A stretch of DNA of 18,462 nt from G963669175 sp964648415 (GTDB lineage: Bacteria; Electryoneota; Electryoneia; Electryoneales; Electryoneaceae), in contig CAZYOC010000069.1 of the NCBI GenBank assembly GCA_964648415.1, forward strand, positions 1 through 18,462, read 5' to 3'. This document shows positions 9,701-16,207 of the stretch, piece after piece. Position 1 is the stretch's first letter. Every line of letters begins with the position of its first letter. The notes below the pieces were generated by a model, which saw only the letters and a list, made by a program, of their open reading frames with translations, had not been told where the DNA came from and ran no database searches. Both the position numbers and the translations under genes were made by a program.

Positions 9701-10296
9701 AACCGGAGCCGCGTGTCTTTTTATCACGAGAGGGCGAGTGGAGAACGTCGACCTGTATGGACGAAGGCCCCCTACGCCCAGGCCGCGGACATCACAGGCT
9801 GTTGGATAACGGCGAACTCGATGATTTCTCGCATTTTGAAGTTCAGCGCGATATGAATGAGCTGGGTATTACCACCGAGATGAGCTGGGTGGATACATTG
9901 CCGGATTTCGGCGACTACGTCTATTCGATTGTTGCGGTTTATGACGAAGCAACGTCTCAAGCCGCCGGTCCGCTGGAGGTTCACTGGATCGATACCTCAT
10001 CACCGGAAGATCCATCACCATCGTTGCCGGCTGCTTATGCTGTGCGGGGAGTGTACCCGAATCCCTTCAATGCGAGATTGTCCGTGGAAATGGCGTTGCC
10101 GGAAGAGGCTTCTGTCACGCTGTCCCTGTTTGATGTGCTGGGCCGAGAACGGATAGGCACAACGATTGGGCGCTTGGAAGCGGGGATATCACGAGTGACG
10201 CTTTCCGGCGAATCGCTTCCAAGCGGGGTGTACTTCATAAGAATAAAGCTGGGACAGCACGCCGAGAGTGTCCATAAGGTGATCTTGCTCCGCTGA
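6787..10296 (+). CDS. Large multidomain exported protein with T9SS C-terminal sorting domain
   Basis: The 1169-residue protein starts with a signal peptide (1 to about 25). It then shows an acidic beta-rich domain (about 37-240); a carboxypeptidase-regulatory-like unit (243-318); a jelly-roll or MAM-like domain (325-493) ending in GYVYIDDFAI, as in many secreted-peptidase accessory domains; a second regulatory-like unit (496-580); two OB-fold-like segments (583-680 and 685-776); a short FN3-like piece; a beta-sandwich (826-953); an FN3 domain (1012-1067); and a C-terminal sorting domain (1084-1169). That last domain has GVYPNPFN, LFDVLGR and LPSGVYFIRI, the type A T9SS signature, so the protein should cross the outer membrane and be released or surface-anchored. 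No catalytic motif is evident; an adhesive or scaffolding role is inference. Residues about 975-1012 look less protein-like than the rest. It stands alone on the plus strand. Confidence 0.88.
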   Translation: MHGLPVRATQLFLFLYLCIGFTSAAVGDELDEHSEPDFYGYYYLDSQEDDGPVYSWVDISETGDQIPVDIWENDAIVGPVQLDFQFELYGTSTWNIYLSSEGYILLEATDEVYPTNSAIPDTNAPNGLIAWFWDALDPTFEGLEPEIYTGSSGDSAFVIQFEDFCAGEDTTYRLRAEVLLFADGDILLQYDSLPEGLPVNSETIGIEGEEGFDGQMVSFNDSPAEYPYEELAIRFYHLEEDALLMGTVTDSANQQPVEFAEVRWRYRQDVTDNIGEYEVGPLWSGWPLVFVTSAYGYFTRLDTVELAAGANDLDVGLRPWPQPYVSWTTNFETGPDLFYAIGQENAWAWGVTHDDNAHSGELGWGYVSASGYEPDQRDTLAVVLAWEVGGENASASYWHRYETTVAEDGYHVMLSLDSMETWEIIVPESGYDENSVEGLGFEPGFSGQQGEWEEVAVDLGEWAGQSIHLAFVFGSDAAPEDSGYVYIDDFAIQLPDGAIEGEVLSAGTEEPIQDAEVALYELNNTEPVLLDSTDAEGRFAFNHLRAMDYVIEVGRIHFFNSWRDTVAVEIEDTLQVTVELDSIPLYTCEEIQQYGAPGDLVRLQGVVTLGDNIISRNETRFFVQDTTGYGLQVYSPTPPDTAAPARRGDRIHLWGEITEADSNTVLVDYEFEILAEDQPLPEPVELTTGEAAAADSLEGSRIMVSGRLLDAPQPYGIYTVDLDDNTGSVEVHLYPSAQIVMMDYRRFDWITVRGVLTHNVLEDLWIIPGANEDVTVYLYPPRNAAAELVDSTDGVVELAWERTPQPGQVYELAYERGVHTGSYQAYGYTLCTRFSPELPGRLLSLKYYTITTSDDDPVFSAWIYPWEQGQPAMEPAWTDTVIADSAAWIEVDVSGEELEFDRDFAVGFNAEDGTAQLGFDATHNNGRSIDFNGTNWNDWHQAYLIRAIVEYQDGEVAVLGPEPFVGAPAAEKPEPRVFLSREGEWRTSTCMDEGPLRPGRGHHRLLDNGELDDFSHFEVQRDMNELGITTEMSWVDTLPDFGDYVYSIVAVYDEATSQAAGPLEVHWIDTSSPEDPSPSLPAAYAVRGVYPNPFNARLSVEMALPEEASVTLSLFDVLGRERIGTTIGRLEAGISRVTLSGESLPSGVYFIRIKLGQHAESVHKVILLR

Positions 10297-10298
10297 TG

Positions 10299-10542
10299 TT
10301 CTATACAGGCTGTCGCAGAATTCTGATGTCTCTCATTCCAGCGAAGAGCCTGCCCTCGAATGCTGTGATCGGGGGCCGGAATCCAGTCATGTTTATATAC
10401 TACAATATGTTAACTATGAAAGCCAACTATTAAACACTATTTCGGTTCAGAACTGCTAACATTTTGTATTCTTGCACCTTGTCTGGATTCCCGCCTTCGC
10501 GGGAATGAGATCGGTTCCTATTGTGCAACAGTCTGTATAGAA
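10299..10542. repeat. Palindromic MITE- or REPIN-like element
   Basis: The outer 22-bp arms 10299-10320 and 10521-10542 are inverted copies (19 of 22 match). Exactly 10 bp inside each arm begins an inverted copy of a REP-like unit: 10331-10386 on the left, split by about 29 extra bases, and 10483-10510 on the right, intact. The centre is A/T-rich. This nested symmetry means the element could fold end to end as one long hairpin. No transposase is encoded, so it would be non-autonomous. It begins 2 bp after the upstream stop codon. Confidence 0.7.
10483..10510. repeat. REP-like palindrome
   Basis: ATTCCCGC and GCGGGAAT form a perfect 8-bp stem with the loop CTTC (10487-10506), flanked by CTGG and GAGA. 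This core is a very common intergenic palindrome in many bacteria; translated it gives the familiar IPAKAGIQ string seen in spurious proteins. It could also stall transcription between the converging genes, but there is no T-run. Confidence 0.75.
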
Positions 10543-10781
10543 GCCCGGATATTTCACGAACGAACCACGGCAGTGGTTCTCTGCCATGGCCCAAGGTTCA
10601 CGCCGTCTGTTTGGCGCGCACCCTGGGTACGTGTTGTACCACATCCCTCCAGCCCCGGCAGCGGGTTGCATGAAACAACAACAAACTGTCGTCATGTGAT
10701 TCCAAGCCGAAAACCCTTTAAACCGATTCTATATCAAGGGTTAAATTGGCGAAGCGTCTATACTCGTGAAATATCCGGGCT
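10542..10781. repeat. Second inverted-repeat element
   Basis: The 18-bp arms AGCCCGGATATTTCACGA (10542-10559) and its exact reverse complement (10764-10781) bracket 204 bp. The left arm shares its first base with the end of the preceding palindromic element, so the two are abutting or one composite insertion. Inside are a small hairpin near 10564-10588 and copy B of the dispersed repeat. Related bases (GAAGCCCGG ... TTTCACGAA) recur near 15688-15718. No transposase is present. Confidence 0.65.
10647..10722 (-). repeat. Dispersed intergenic repeat, copy B
   Basis: Gapless partner of 3426-3501 (60 of 76 identical) in the same orientation. It sits inside the inverted-repeat element 10542-10781, whereas copy A shows no such arms nearby. 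The 76-bp unit may therefore be a separate, older repeat captured by that element. Confidence 0.75.
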
Positions 10782-10842
10782 AAACAGGTTCCTCTGAAAC
10801 AGCAAGCCAGGGGGAAGTAATAATCTCCTTGTTCGACGTGGG

Positions 10843-12162
10843 CTACAATTGCTTCAGTGAGTCCCGCAGGCGATCCAGAAGGGTGTCCAGTTCCTCCCGG
10901 GTGACATTCATCGCGGGCCGGAAGCGCACCGCGCTCGGCCCGCACGCCAGCGCCAGGACATCCCGCTTGAACAGCTCCTCGCGCAACTGGTTGCGCGCCT
11001 GAGCATCAGGAAGCGTAATCGCCGCCAGCAGCCCCCGACCACGCGGGTTGAGCACCAGGGAGGAAAATTCCTCTCTCAGCTCACGCAGCTTATCCAGCAG
11101 GTAGTAGCCTTCGTCCGCGGCGTTGTCCAGCAGGTTGTCTTCCTGCATGATGCGGATGTACCAGGTGGCGCGCACCATGTCCACCAGGTTGCCGCCCCAG
11201 GTGGAGGCGATCCGGCTGGGCACACGAAACACATTGTCTTCGACCGTGTCGATCCTCGGCCCGGCGAAAAAACCGCACACCTGCGCCTTCTTACCGAAGA
11301 CCACCATGTCGGGCAGCATGTCGAACTGCTCAAACGCCCACCAGGTCCCGGTGACGCCCATCCCCGTCTGGATTTCATCAAAAATCAACATCACGTCGTG
11401 CTTGTCGGCCAACTGGCGCAGCTTTCTCATAAACTGCGGCCTGAAATGGTTCTCCCCGCCCTCGCACTGAATCGGTTCGATGATGATGGCGCAAATATCG
11501 CGTCCCCGGCGGGCAAACTGGGTTTCGATTTCCTCGATAGCCCATCGCTCGCCTGCTAATACCCGCTCATCATCGGGATGGTCAAAATCCAGGATCACCG
11601 GGTTGAGGATGCGCGGCCAGTCGAACTTCGGAAAATAGCGGATCTTCTCGTCGACAGTGTTGGTGAGGCTGAGCGTGTACCCGCTACGGCCATGGAACGC
11701 CTGCTTGAAGTGCATGACCTGATGACCGGTCTCCTCTGTCGCGCCAGCCTGGTAGTTGAGCTGTACTTTCCAGTCCATCGCCGCTTTAAGAGCGTTCTCC
11801 ACCGCCAGAGCGCCCCCGGCGATATAGAACAGGTGACGGAAGGGTTCGGGCACTGTCGTATCCCAGAAAAGCTCGGAAAACTCCGCAACCTCCCGGGTGT
11901 AAAACATCCAGTTGGCCGGGTTGATCCGCGCCGCCTTCGCCAGGCTTTCCGCTGCTTCGCCTTCCGCGAGACGGGGATGATTATGCCCCAGGGGATTGGT
12001 GGCGAAAAAGGCTGTCATGTCCAGGTAGTCTTTTCCGCTGATGCCGTCACGCAGCCGGCTCCCGTGGCTGTTGTCCGGATCATACACCAAGGGATACCCG
12101 TTCGCTTGCAGGTGCTGTTGCAGTGCCTTGTGAACCTGGTCAAACCCAATGCGAGCCGTCAT
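10843..12162 (-). CDS. lat: L-lysine 6-aminotransferase
   Basis: This PLP-dependent class III aminotransferase should move the epsilon-amino group of L-lysine to 2-oxoglutarate, giving 2-aminoadipate semialdehyde (cyclising to piperideine-6-carboxylate) and glutamate in the cytoplasm. At 439 residues it matches the family. Visible hallmarks are SHGSRLRDGISGKDYLDMTA (32-51), the cofactor aspartate in FDEIQTG (261-267), the Schiff-base lysine within GKKAQVCG (K291/K292; the second fits the usual spacing to the glycine), and STWGGN (320-325). The GKK-x-QVCG and STWGGN segments are characteristic of lysine 6-aminotransferase rather than ornithine or GABA enzymes. ATG 12162 has GAGG at 12170-12173, seven bases upstream. 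It follows the FAD dehydrogenase gene by 27 bp, so the two are probably one transcript. Confidence 0.9.
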   Translation of the reverse strand: MTARIGFDQVHKALQQHLQANGYPLVYDPDNSHGSRLRDGISGKDYLDMTAFFATNPLGHNHPRLAEGEAAESLAKAARINPANWMFYTREVAEFSELFWDTTVPEPFRHLFYIAGGALAVENALKAAMDWKVQLNYQAGATEETGHQVMHFKQAFHGRSGYTLSLTNTVDEKIRYFPKFDWPRILNPVILDFDHPDDERVLAGERWAIEEIETQFARRGRDICAIIIEPIQCEGGENHFRPQFMRKLRQLADKHDVMLIFDEIQTGMGVTGTWWAFEQFDMLPDMVVFGKKAQVCGFFAGPRIDTVEDNVFRVPSRIASTWGGNLVDMVRATWYIRIMQEDNLLDNAADEGYYLLDKLRELREEFSSLVLNPRGRGLLAAITLPDAQARNQLREELFKRDVLALACGPSAVRFRPAMNVTREELDTLLDRLRDSLKQL

Positions 12163-12189
12163 GGTAAAGCCTCGTGGTAAGATGGTCTG

Positions 12190-13596
12190 CTATTTCGTAA
12201 GCGGAAGCGCCTTGTACGGATTGAAAAAGTTGTCGGGGTCCAGTGCTCTTTTCAGGGCGAAGAACACCTCGATCTCGTCGTCGCTGAACTGCTGGTGCAT
12301 GTAGCGGTTCTTGGAAGCGCCGATGCCATGCTCGCCGCTGATCGTGCCGCCCAGGCCGACCACCACGCGGAAGCACTCGATCAGCGCCTCGTGGGCGCGG
12401 TTGGCCGCCGTGGTGTCCGCCTTGTCGTACATCACGTTCAGATGCAGGTTCCCGTCGCCGGCGTGGCCGTAGATCGGGATCTGCACATCGAACTCTTCGG
12501 CGATGGCGGCGCATTGTTCCAGCAGGGCCGGCATGTTGCCCATGGGGACGACGACGTCCTCGTTGTGCTTGCCGTCGGCGATGCGGCTCAACGCGGGCGA
12601 AATCAACCGGCGCAGGTTCCACAACCGCTCCCGTTCCTGGGGGTTCTTGGCCGAGTGCACTTCCAGCGCATGGAAATCGCGCAGGACTTCGAGAACCCGT
12701 TGCGCCTCACGCTTGGCCGACTCCAACTCCCCGTCGGTCTCCACCAGCAGCGCCGCTTCGGTCCCTTCCGGGAACGGGTAGGGATCGTGCTCGCGGATGG
12801 CGTTGATCACCGCCCCGTCCATGAATTCACACACCGACGGGGTCAGTTCGGGCAGGAACATGGCGACCGCGTCGAGGACCTGATAGGGGTCGGCGTAATG
12901 CGCGAGTACGGTATAGGTTGCCTTCGGCGCGGGGATCAGGCGCAGCTTGGCTTCCACGATGATACCGAACAATCCCTCTGAACCCACCAGCAGGGGAGTC
13001 AGATCATAGGGCGGCGTGGTGTCGGTCTTCAGTTCGCCGGTGAACTGGAGCTCGCCCTCGGTGTCGACGTAGACCAGCCCCAGCACATAATCCTTGGTGG
13101 TCCCGTACTTGACACAGCGCAACCCGCCGGCGTTCTCAGCGATGTTGCCGCCGATGGAGCTGATCTTGTAGCTGGAGGGATCGGGCGGATAAATCAGGCG
13201 TTCCTTCGCGGCAGCCTCCTTGACCACGGCGGTGGTCAGCCCGGGCTCGACCTGGATCCAACGCTCGGAAGCGTTCATCCCTATAATCCTGGTCAAGCGC
13301 TCGGTGGAGATCACCATCCCGCCGCCGATGGGCACCGATCCCGCGCTCATCCCGGTGCCGGTCCCGCGCGGGACGATCTTCATCTCGTGATCACGGGCGA
13401 ACAGGATTGCCTGCACCACGTCCTCGCGGTTTTCGGGAAGCACCACCACGTCGGGGTCATGGTTGCCGGGAGGAGCGGTGTAGCTCGCGTCCACCGCGTA
13501 GACCATCCGGTCTTCCATCCGGTCCAGCACTTTGTGGTCGCCAATCGCTTTTTTCAATTTCCGGTAAGGGTCCTTCTTGCCGCCGAACAAGCCCAC
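12190..13596 (-). CDS. FAD-linked 2-hydroxyacid dehydrogenase, GlcD family
   Basis: This enzyme belongs to the vanillyl-alcohol-oxidase-type flavoproteins that oxidise D-2-hydroxy acids (glycolate, D-lactate, D-2-hydroxyglutarate). I start it at GTG 13596 because a strong AGGAGG lies just upstream. This gives 468 residues, a usual family length, whereas the longer ATG frame to 13725 adds 43 residues that do not look like this family. The FAD-binding region has RGTGTGMSAGSVP (77-89) and YPPDPSS plus IGGNIAENAGG (136-158). The C-terminal domain has the metal- and substrate-binding segment GHAGDGNLHLN (377-387) and GEHGIG (421-426). The substrate cannot be fixed from motifs; coupling to the lysine aminotransferase makes D-2-hydroxyglutarate attractive, with D-lactate or glycolate as alternatives. 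Confidence 0.9.
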   Translation of the reverse strand: MGLFGGKKDPYRKLKKAIGDHKVLDRMEDRMVYAVDASYTAPPGNHDPDVVVLPENREDVVQAILFARDHEMKIVPRGTGTGMSAGSVPIGGGMVISTERLTRIIGMNASERWIQVEPGLTTAVVKEAAAKERLIYPPDPSSYKISSIGGNIAENAGGLRCVKYGTTKDYVLGLVYVDTEGELQFTGELKTDTTPPYDLTPLLVGSEGLFGIIVEAKLRLIPAPKATYTVLAHYADPYQVLDAVAMFLPELTPSVCEFMDGAVINAIREHDPYPFPEGTEAALLVETDGELESAKREAQRVLEVLRDFHALEVHSAKNPQERERLWNLRRLISPALSRIADGKHNEDVVVPMGNMPALLEQCAAIAEEFDVQIPIYGHAGDGNLHLNVMYDKADTTAANRAHEALIECFRVVVGLGGTISGEHGIGASKNRYMHQQFSDDEIEVFFALKRALDPDNFFNPYKALPLTK

Positions 13597-13600
13597 GTCG

Positions 13601-13606
13601 CCTCCT
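13601..13606 (-). promoter_or_regulatory. Strong ribosome site deciding the GTG start at 13596
   Basis: A perfect AGGAGG, read on the minus strand, sits four bases before GTG 13596. No comparable site precedes the upstream ATG at 13725. This is the main reason for the shorter dehydrogenase. Confidence 0.75.
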
Positions 13607-13778
13607 GATCCTGCGCTGAAATGTACTGTCTGCGAATACAGAATGTGCATGCACAGACGCGGGAAAGGCAAGAGAACCTGGCAGATGATTTCCGGACTTC
13701 CAAGCGCAACACAACCGTCGCACACACTTCTGTTGGCGGATTACAAGCTGGGGCTAAGCTCTGCCGTTTCGCCTGTCA

Positions 13779-15443
13779 TCAGTGAAGCGCCTCACGTGAA
13801 TGCGACTTCTGCTCCCTAATGTCTTGCATATACTTGTCTGTATTAAACTTGTACAATAGCTCGCCATCTATCTCTTTCACGGGAACCAGGTATTCTTCGT
13901 GATTTTCAATCCACTTGTCGAGGTATTTGTCGGTGTTTTCGTTGTGATCCTGCAACACCAGTATTTCCGGATTAGAACGAACGTACCGGTCGAATTCTGT
14001 ATTGCAGAACTCATCAAAGGACTGTTGGTTGAAGGTAGTGCCAATTCCTTTAAGAGAACGAGTATAGGTGTAGGGATAGACTGATTTTCTGAGCACCACC
14101 TCATACCCGTCGTACTCTTTATCCTGAAGCCAAAGCAAAAGTTCATATGAGGCCGCAGTAAGTATGCGTCTACTCTGCGGCAAGTAAGGTATCTGAGCTT
14201 GAGGACCGTGTTTGTAGCAGCGCAGGGAAACGAGGAACGGCGGTATCATCAGAACGAGCACAACAATGCTCAAGGCTGCTGTGAGCGTTGGTTTTACACT
14301 GTCAAGTATCTTTCGACCTATAAGCCATTCAGTGATCTCACGTAAACCCTCATAGAAAAAGATCCAGAACAGCAGCACGGGAAGCAGCAGATAGCGGTGA
14401 TTCGGTGTTGCCCTGGCGTAAAGAAACAACCCGACATAAGGGAGGAGAAGAAAGATGAAGGATACATGTTTAAAGGACTTTCGTTTTGACCAGAGTCCGA
14501 TAGCTGCAACAGGAAGCAAGGGGGCGACAAGGAAATACGCGCGATAGTATTCCGGATGGTTCAATCCCAGCAACAATTCGCCACTGGTCCATGCTATATA
14601 AATGGATCGATTGATCATATGCGCCACTAATCCAGATGTCGCCGCCAGGCCTTCAGATGTTTTCTCCGCCGTATTCGCCAGATAGCCGAAGTAAAAGCTG
14701 GAATCAGATATGATCTGGAACCAGACTTCAAGTGCAAGCAGTGAAAAGCCCACACCTGCGATAAGAGCAAGGTAATTCCAAATTTTATTCCTGCCGCGAT
14801 CAAATAAGTACACAATGATTGCCCATATGATGATAGTAAATGCAATTGCGATACCTACATAGCGCAATAAAATAGTTGAGCCGCCAAGACATCCAACTAA
14901 AAACCAAATCCAGGCAGGGAAAAGCCTTATATTATTCAGTGAATTTTCTATCAGTTTGAATGAAAACAACAAGGTCAACGCAAACAATCCAATAAATAGA
15001 ATGTCGGTGTTCAATACAGGAAACATTTCGATGAATGCTGAGTTTATAAGTAGCAGGGTTAAGAGCAAGGAGCTGATAACATGTGAACGGACCATGGAAA
15101 CAAGTAGCAGGTACACCGGAATTATCGCAAGGACTTGCAGAAGATAGAACATGATCTTGATCGGTGCGACAGCGTCTGAAACAAGCGCCGGAGCAGCCAG
15201 CATGAGGGGCAACATGGGGGGAATGCACATGGCCAATCGCAAGGAAGGCTCGGCTGATTCATAATCAATAAAAGCCCCTTCCTTTACCAGCGAAAGGATA
15301 CGAAGATAGTATTGAGCATTATCGCCAAGATGAGGAAAGATATACAATGATAAACGAGGCAAATATACAAACAGAACCAGCCCTGACAGTATGGCGATCA
15401 CAATAAGATCCCGCTTCGACAGCGAGCGTTCTGTAGAAATCAC
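13779..15443 (-). CDS. GT-C-type polytopic membrane glycosyltransferase-like protein
   Basis: The 554-residue protein has about ten hydrophobic helices followed by a soluble C-terminal domain of roughly 130 residues. The first helix (about 13-34) leads to a loop with HLGDNAQYY (38-46), an acidic patch at the position where GT-C enzymes (GT39/ArnT-like, using polyprenyl-phosphate sugars) keep their catalytic acid. The overall layout fits a periplasmic-face sugar transferase, but no motif fixes donor or acceptor. The start is GTG 15443, with GGAG seven bases upstream; a TTG at 15488 would add 15 residues without a better site. The gene is clearly richer in A and T than both flanks, hinting at horizontal acquisition. 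It lies 182 bp upstream of the dehydrogenase and may or may not share its transcript. Confidence 0.75.
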   Translation of the reverse strand: MISTERSLSKRDLIVIAILSGLVLFVYLPRLSLYIFPHLGDNAQYYLRILSLVKEGAFIDYESAEPSLRLAMCIPPMLPLMLAAPALVSDAVAPIKIMFYLLQVLAIIPVYLLLVSMVRSHVISSLLLTLLLINSAFIEMFPVLNTDILFIGLFALTLLFSFKLIENSLNNIRLFPAWIWFLVGCLGGSTILLRYVGIAIAFTIIIWAIIVYLFDRGRNKIWNYLALIAGVGFSLLALEVWFQIISDSSFYFGYLANTAEKTSEGLAATSGLVAHMINRSIYIAWTSGELLLGLNHPEYYRAYFLVAPLLPVAAIGLWSKRKSFKHVSFIFLLLPYVGLFLYARATPNHRYLLLPVLLFWIFFYEGLREITEWLIGRKILDSVKPTLTAALSIVVLVLMIPPFLVSLRCYKHGPQAQIPYLPQSRRILTAASYELLLWLQDKEYDGYEVVLRKSVYPYTYTRSLKGIGTTFNQQSFDEFCNTEFDRYVRSNPEILVLQDHNENTDKYLDKWIENHEEYLVPVKEIDGELLYKFNTDKYMQDIREQKSHSREALH

Positions 15444-15450
15444 GATTGTA

Positions 15451-15454
15451 CTCC
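15451..15454 (-). promoter_or_regulatory. Ribosome site supporting the GTG start at 15443
   Basis: GGAG, read on the minus strand, lies seven bases before GTG 15443. The resulting N-terminus is a short basic head before the first membrane helix, as expected. Confidence 0.5.
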
Positions 15455-15949
15455 AGATGGTGAATGGGACACGATGCCGCTGAAACAACCATGAATATAC
15501 AGCTCCGGCCCGGAGCAGACAAGCTGCGATGTTGGTCCAGAAATGGACGGCAAATGAGACGTTTTGTTCCGGCTCATGGTACTCGTTGACCTACGCCCTT
15601 ACAGGATTGGCATTGGCCGTTGGCCAGGCCAATCCGCCCACGGCGACCTCAAACGCTTGCAATGCCGTTATAACCAAGTTTCCCGTAGAAGCCCGGTCAG
15701 AAAGCCACTTTTCACGAAATGCCGACCAAATCCAGGTTCTCATACAACGAACGCACCATCGCTATCGCGCTGTTTATGAAGCACTTCCCCTGAGCGCGAT
15801 TCAGTAATGAGAACCGACTACTCCTCAGAAATATCAGAACCACACTTGCCGGCCAGGCTTCTTGTGATCCATCGCACCAGCTTGGTTGGTTCTGCTTGTC
15901 ACGGGCGAGTTGAATGCCAGGCGGATTCGCGCAGATGTAACGAGCTACC

Positions 15950-16113
15950 TCAAGCGAAACCAACGCCGCAGGCAACCGCCTCGTGACAAGCCCAGCGCGC
16001 CTCATCGTCCAGAGGCATCCCTTCGAAATAACCCGCTATACCTTCACCGATGCGCCTTGCCCTGAACCATGATGCGCAGCTCCGAACACGTCATAGCTGG
16101 TGCAACGATCCAC
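15950..16113 (-). pseudogene. Possible decayed coding relic
   Basis: From 16113 leftward, one frame reads like protein (VDRCTSYDVFGAAHHGSGQG), then stops at TAG 16038-16036. A second frame overlapping the stop continues as IAGYFEGMPLDDEARW and ends at 15950. This looks like a frameshifted gene fragment. Its first third coincides with the 62-bp inverted repeat, whose other copy reads similarly but has a TGA. The family is not recognised and chance cannot be excluded. Confidence 0.3.
16052..16113. repeat. Left 62-bp inverted repeat flanking the TonB receptor gene
   Basis: The reverse complement of 18401-18462 matches this segment at 51 of 62 positions without gaps (about 82%, counted by hand). 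It ends 94 bp before the receptor start codon. Similarity stops on the receptor-facing side; the outward side cannot be tested because the partner reaches the window edge. Confidence 0.8.
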
Positions 16114-16207
16114 GTGGAACCTTTTCCAAGTGAACACGTTAGATATTCCTGAGAGAGAAGATCGGACCGAAGGATTACCCCGTGGTTGAACAAGAGGGCT
16201 AAGCTAC

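Larger units (their letters stand above)
10297..10842. other. Repeat-packed intergenic gap
   Basis: This 546-bp gap lies between two genes whose 3' ends converge (cargo gene stop at 10296, aminotransferase stop at 10843). It is filled by two abutting inverted-repeat elements (10299-10542 and 10542-10781), and the second contains copy B of the dispersed repeat. The short frames across it appear to be translations of the repeats, not genes. A/T-rich sequence occupies 10387-10470. Confidence 0.65.
15444..16207. other. Intergenic gap with decayed coding relic and inverted repeat
   Basis: This 764-bp gap separates two divergent genes. Frames on both strands are short and lack convincing family features. 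It contains the left 62-bp inverted repeat (16052-16113), a protein-like but interrupted minus-strand reading at 15950-16113, and bases near 15688-15718 resembling the arms of the element at 10542-10781. AGAGGG at 16193-16198 is the receptor's ribosome site. No riboswitch signature (for example a cobalamin box) was found. Confidence 0.5.

Noticed and set aside
10456..10695. 79-codon minus-strand frame with an IPAKAGIQ string
   Set aside because: It runs through the REP-like palindrome and the dispersed repeat; the string is the well-known spurious translation of that palindrome.
13597..13725. Longer N-terminus of the dehydrogenase
   Set aside because: The added 43 residues do not match the family and the perfect AGGAGG marks the downstream GTG instead.
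15712..16005. 97-codon minus-strand frame
   Set aside because: No motif, no good ribosome site, and it overlaps the other protein-like reading in a different frame; cannot be supported as a gene.
15444..16207. Cobalamin riboswitch upstream of the BtuB-like receptor
   Set aside because: No B12-box-like core or paired helices could be found in the leader.
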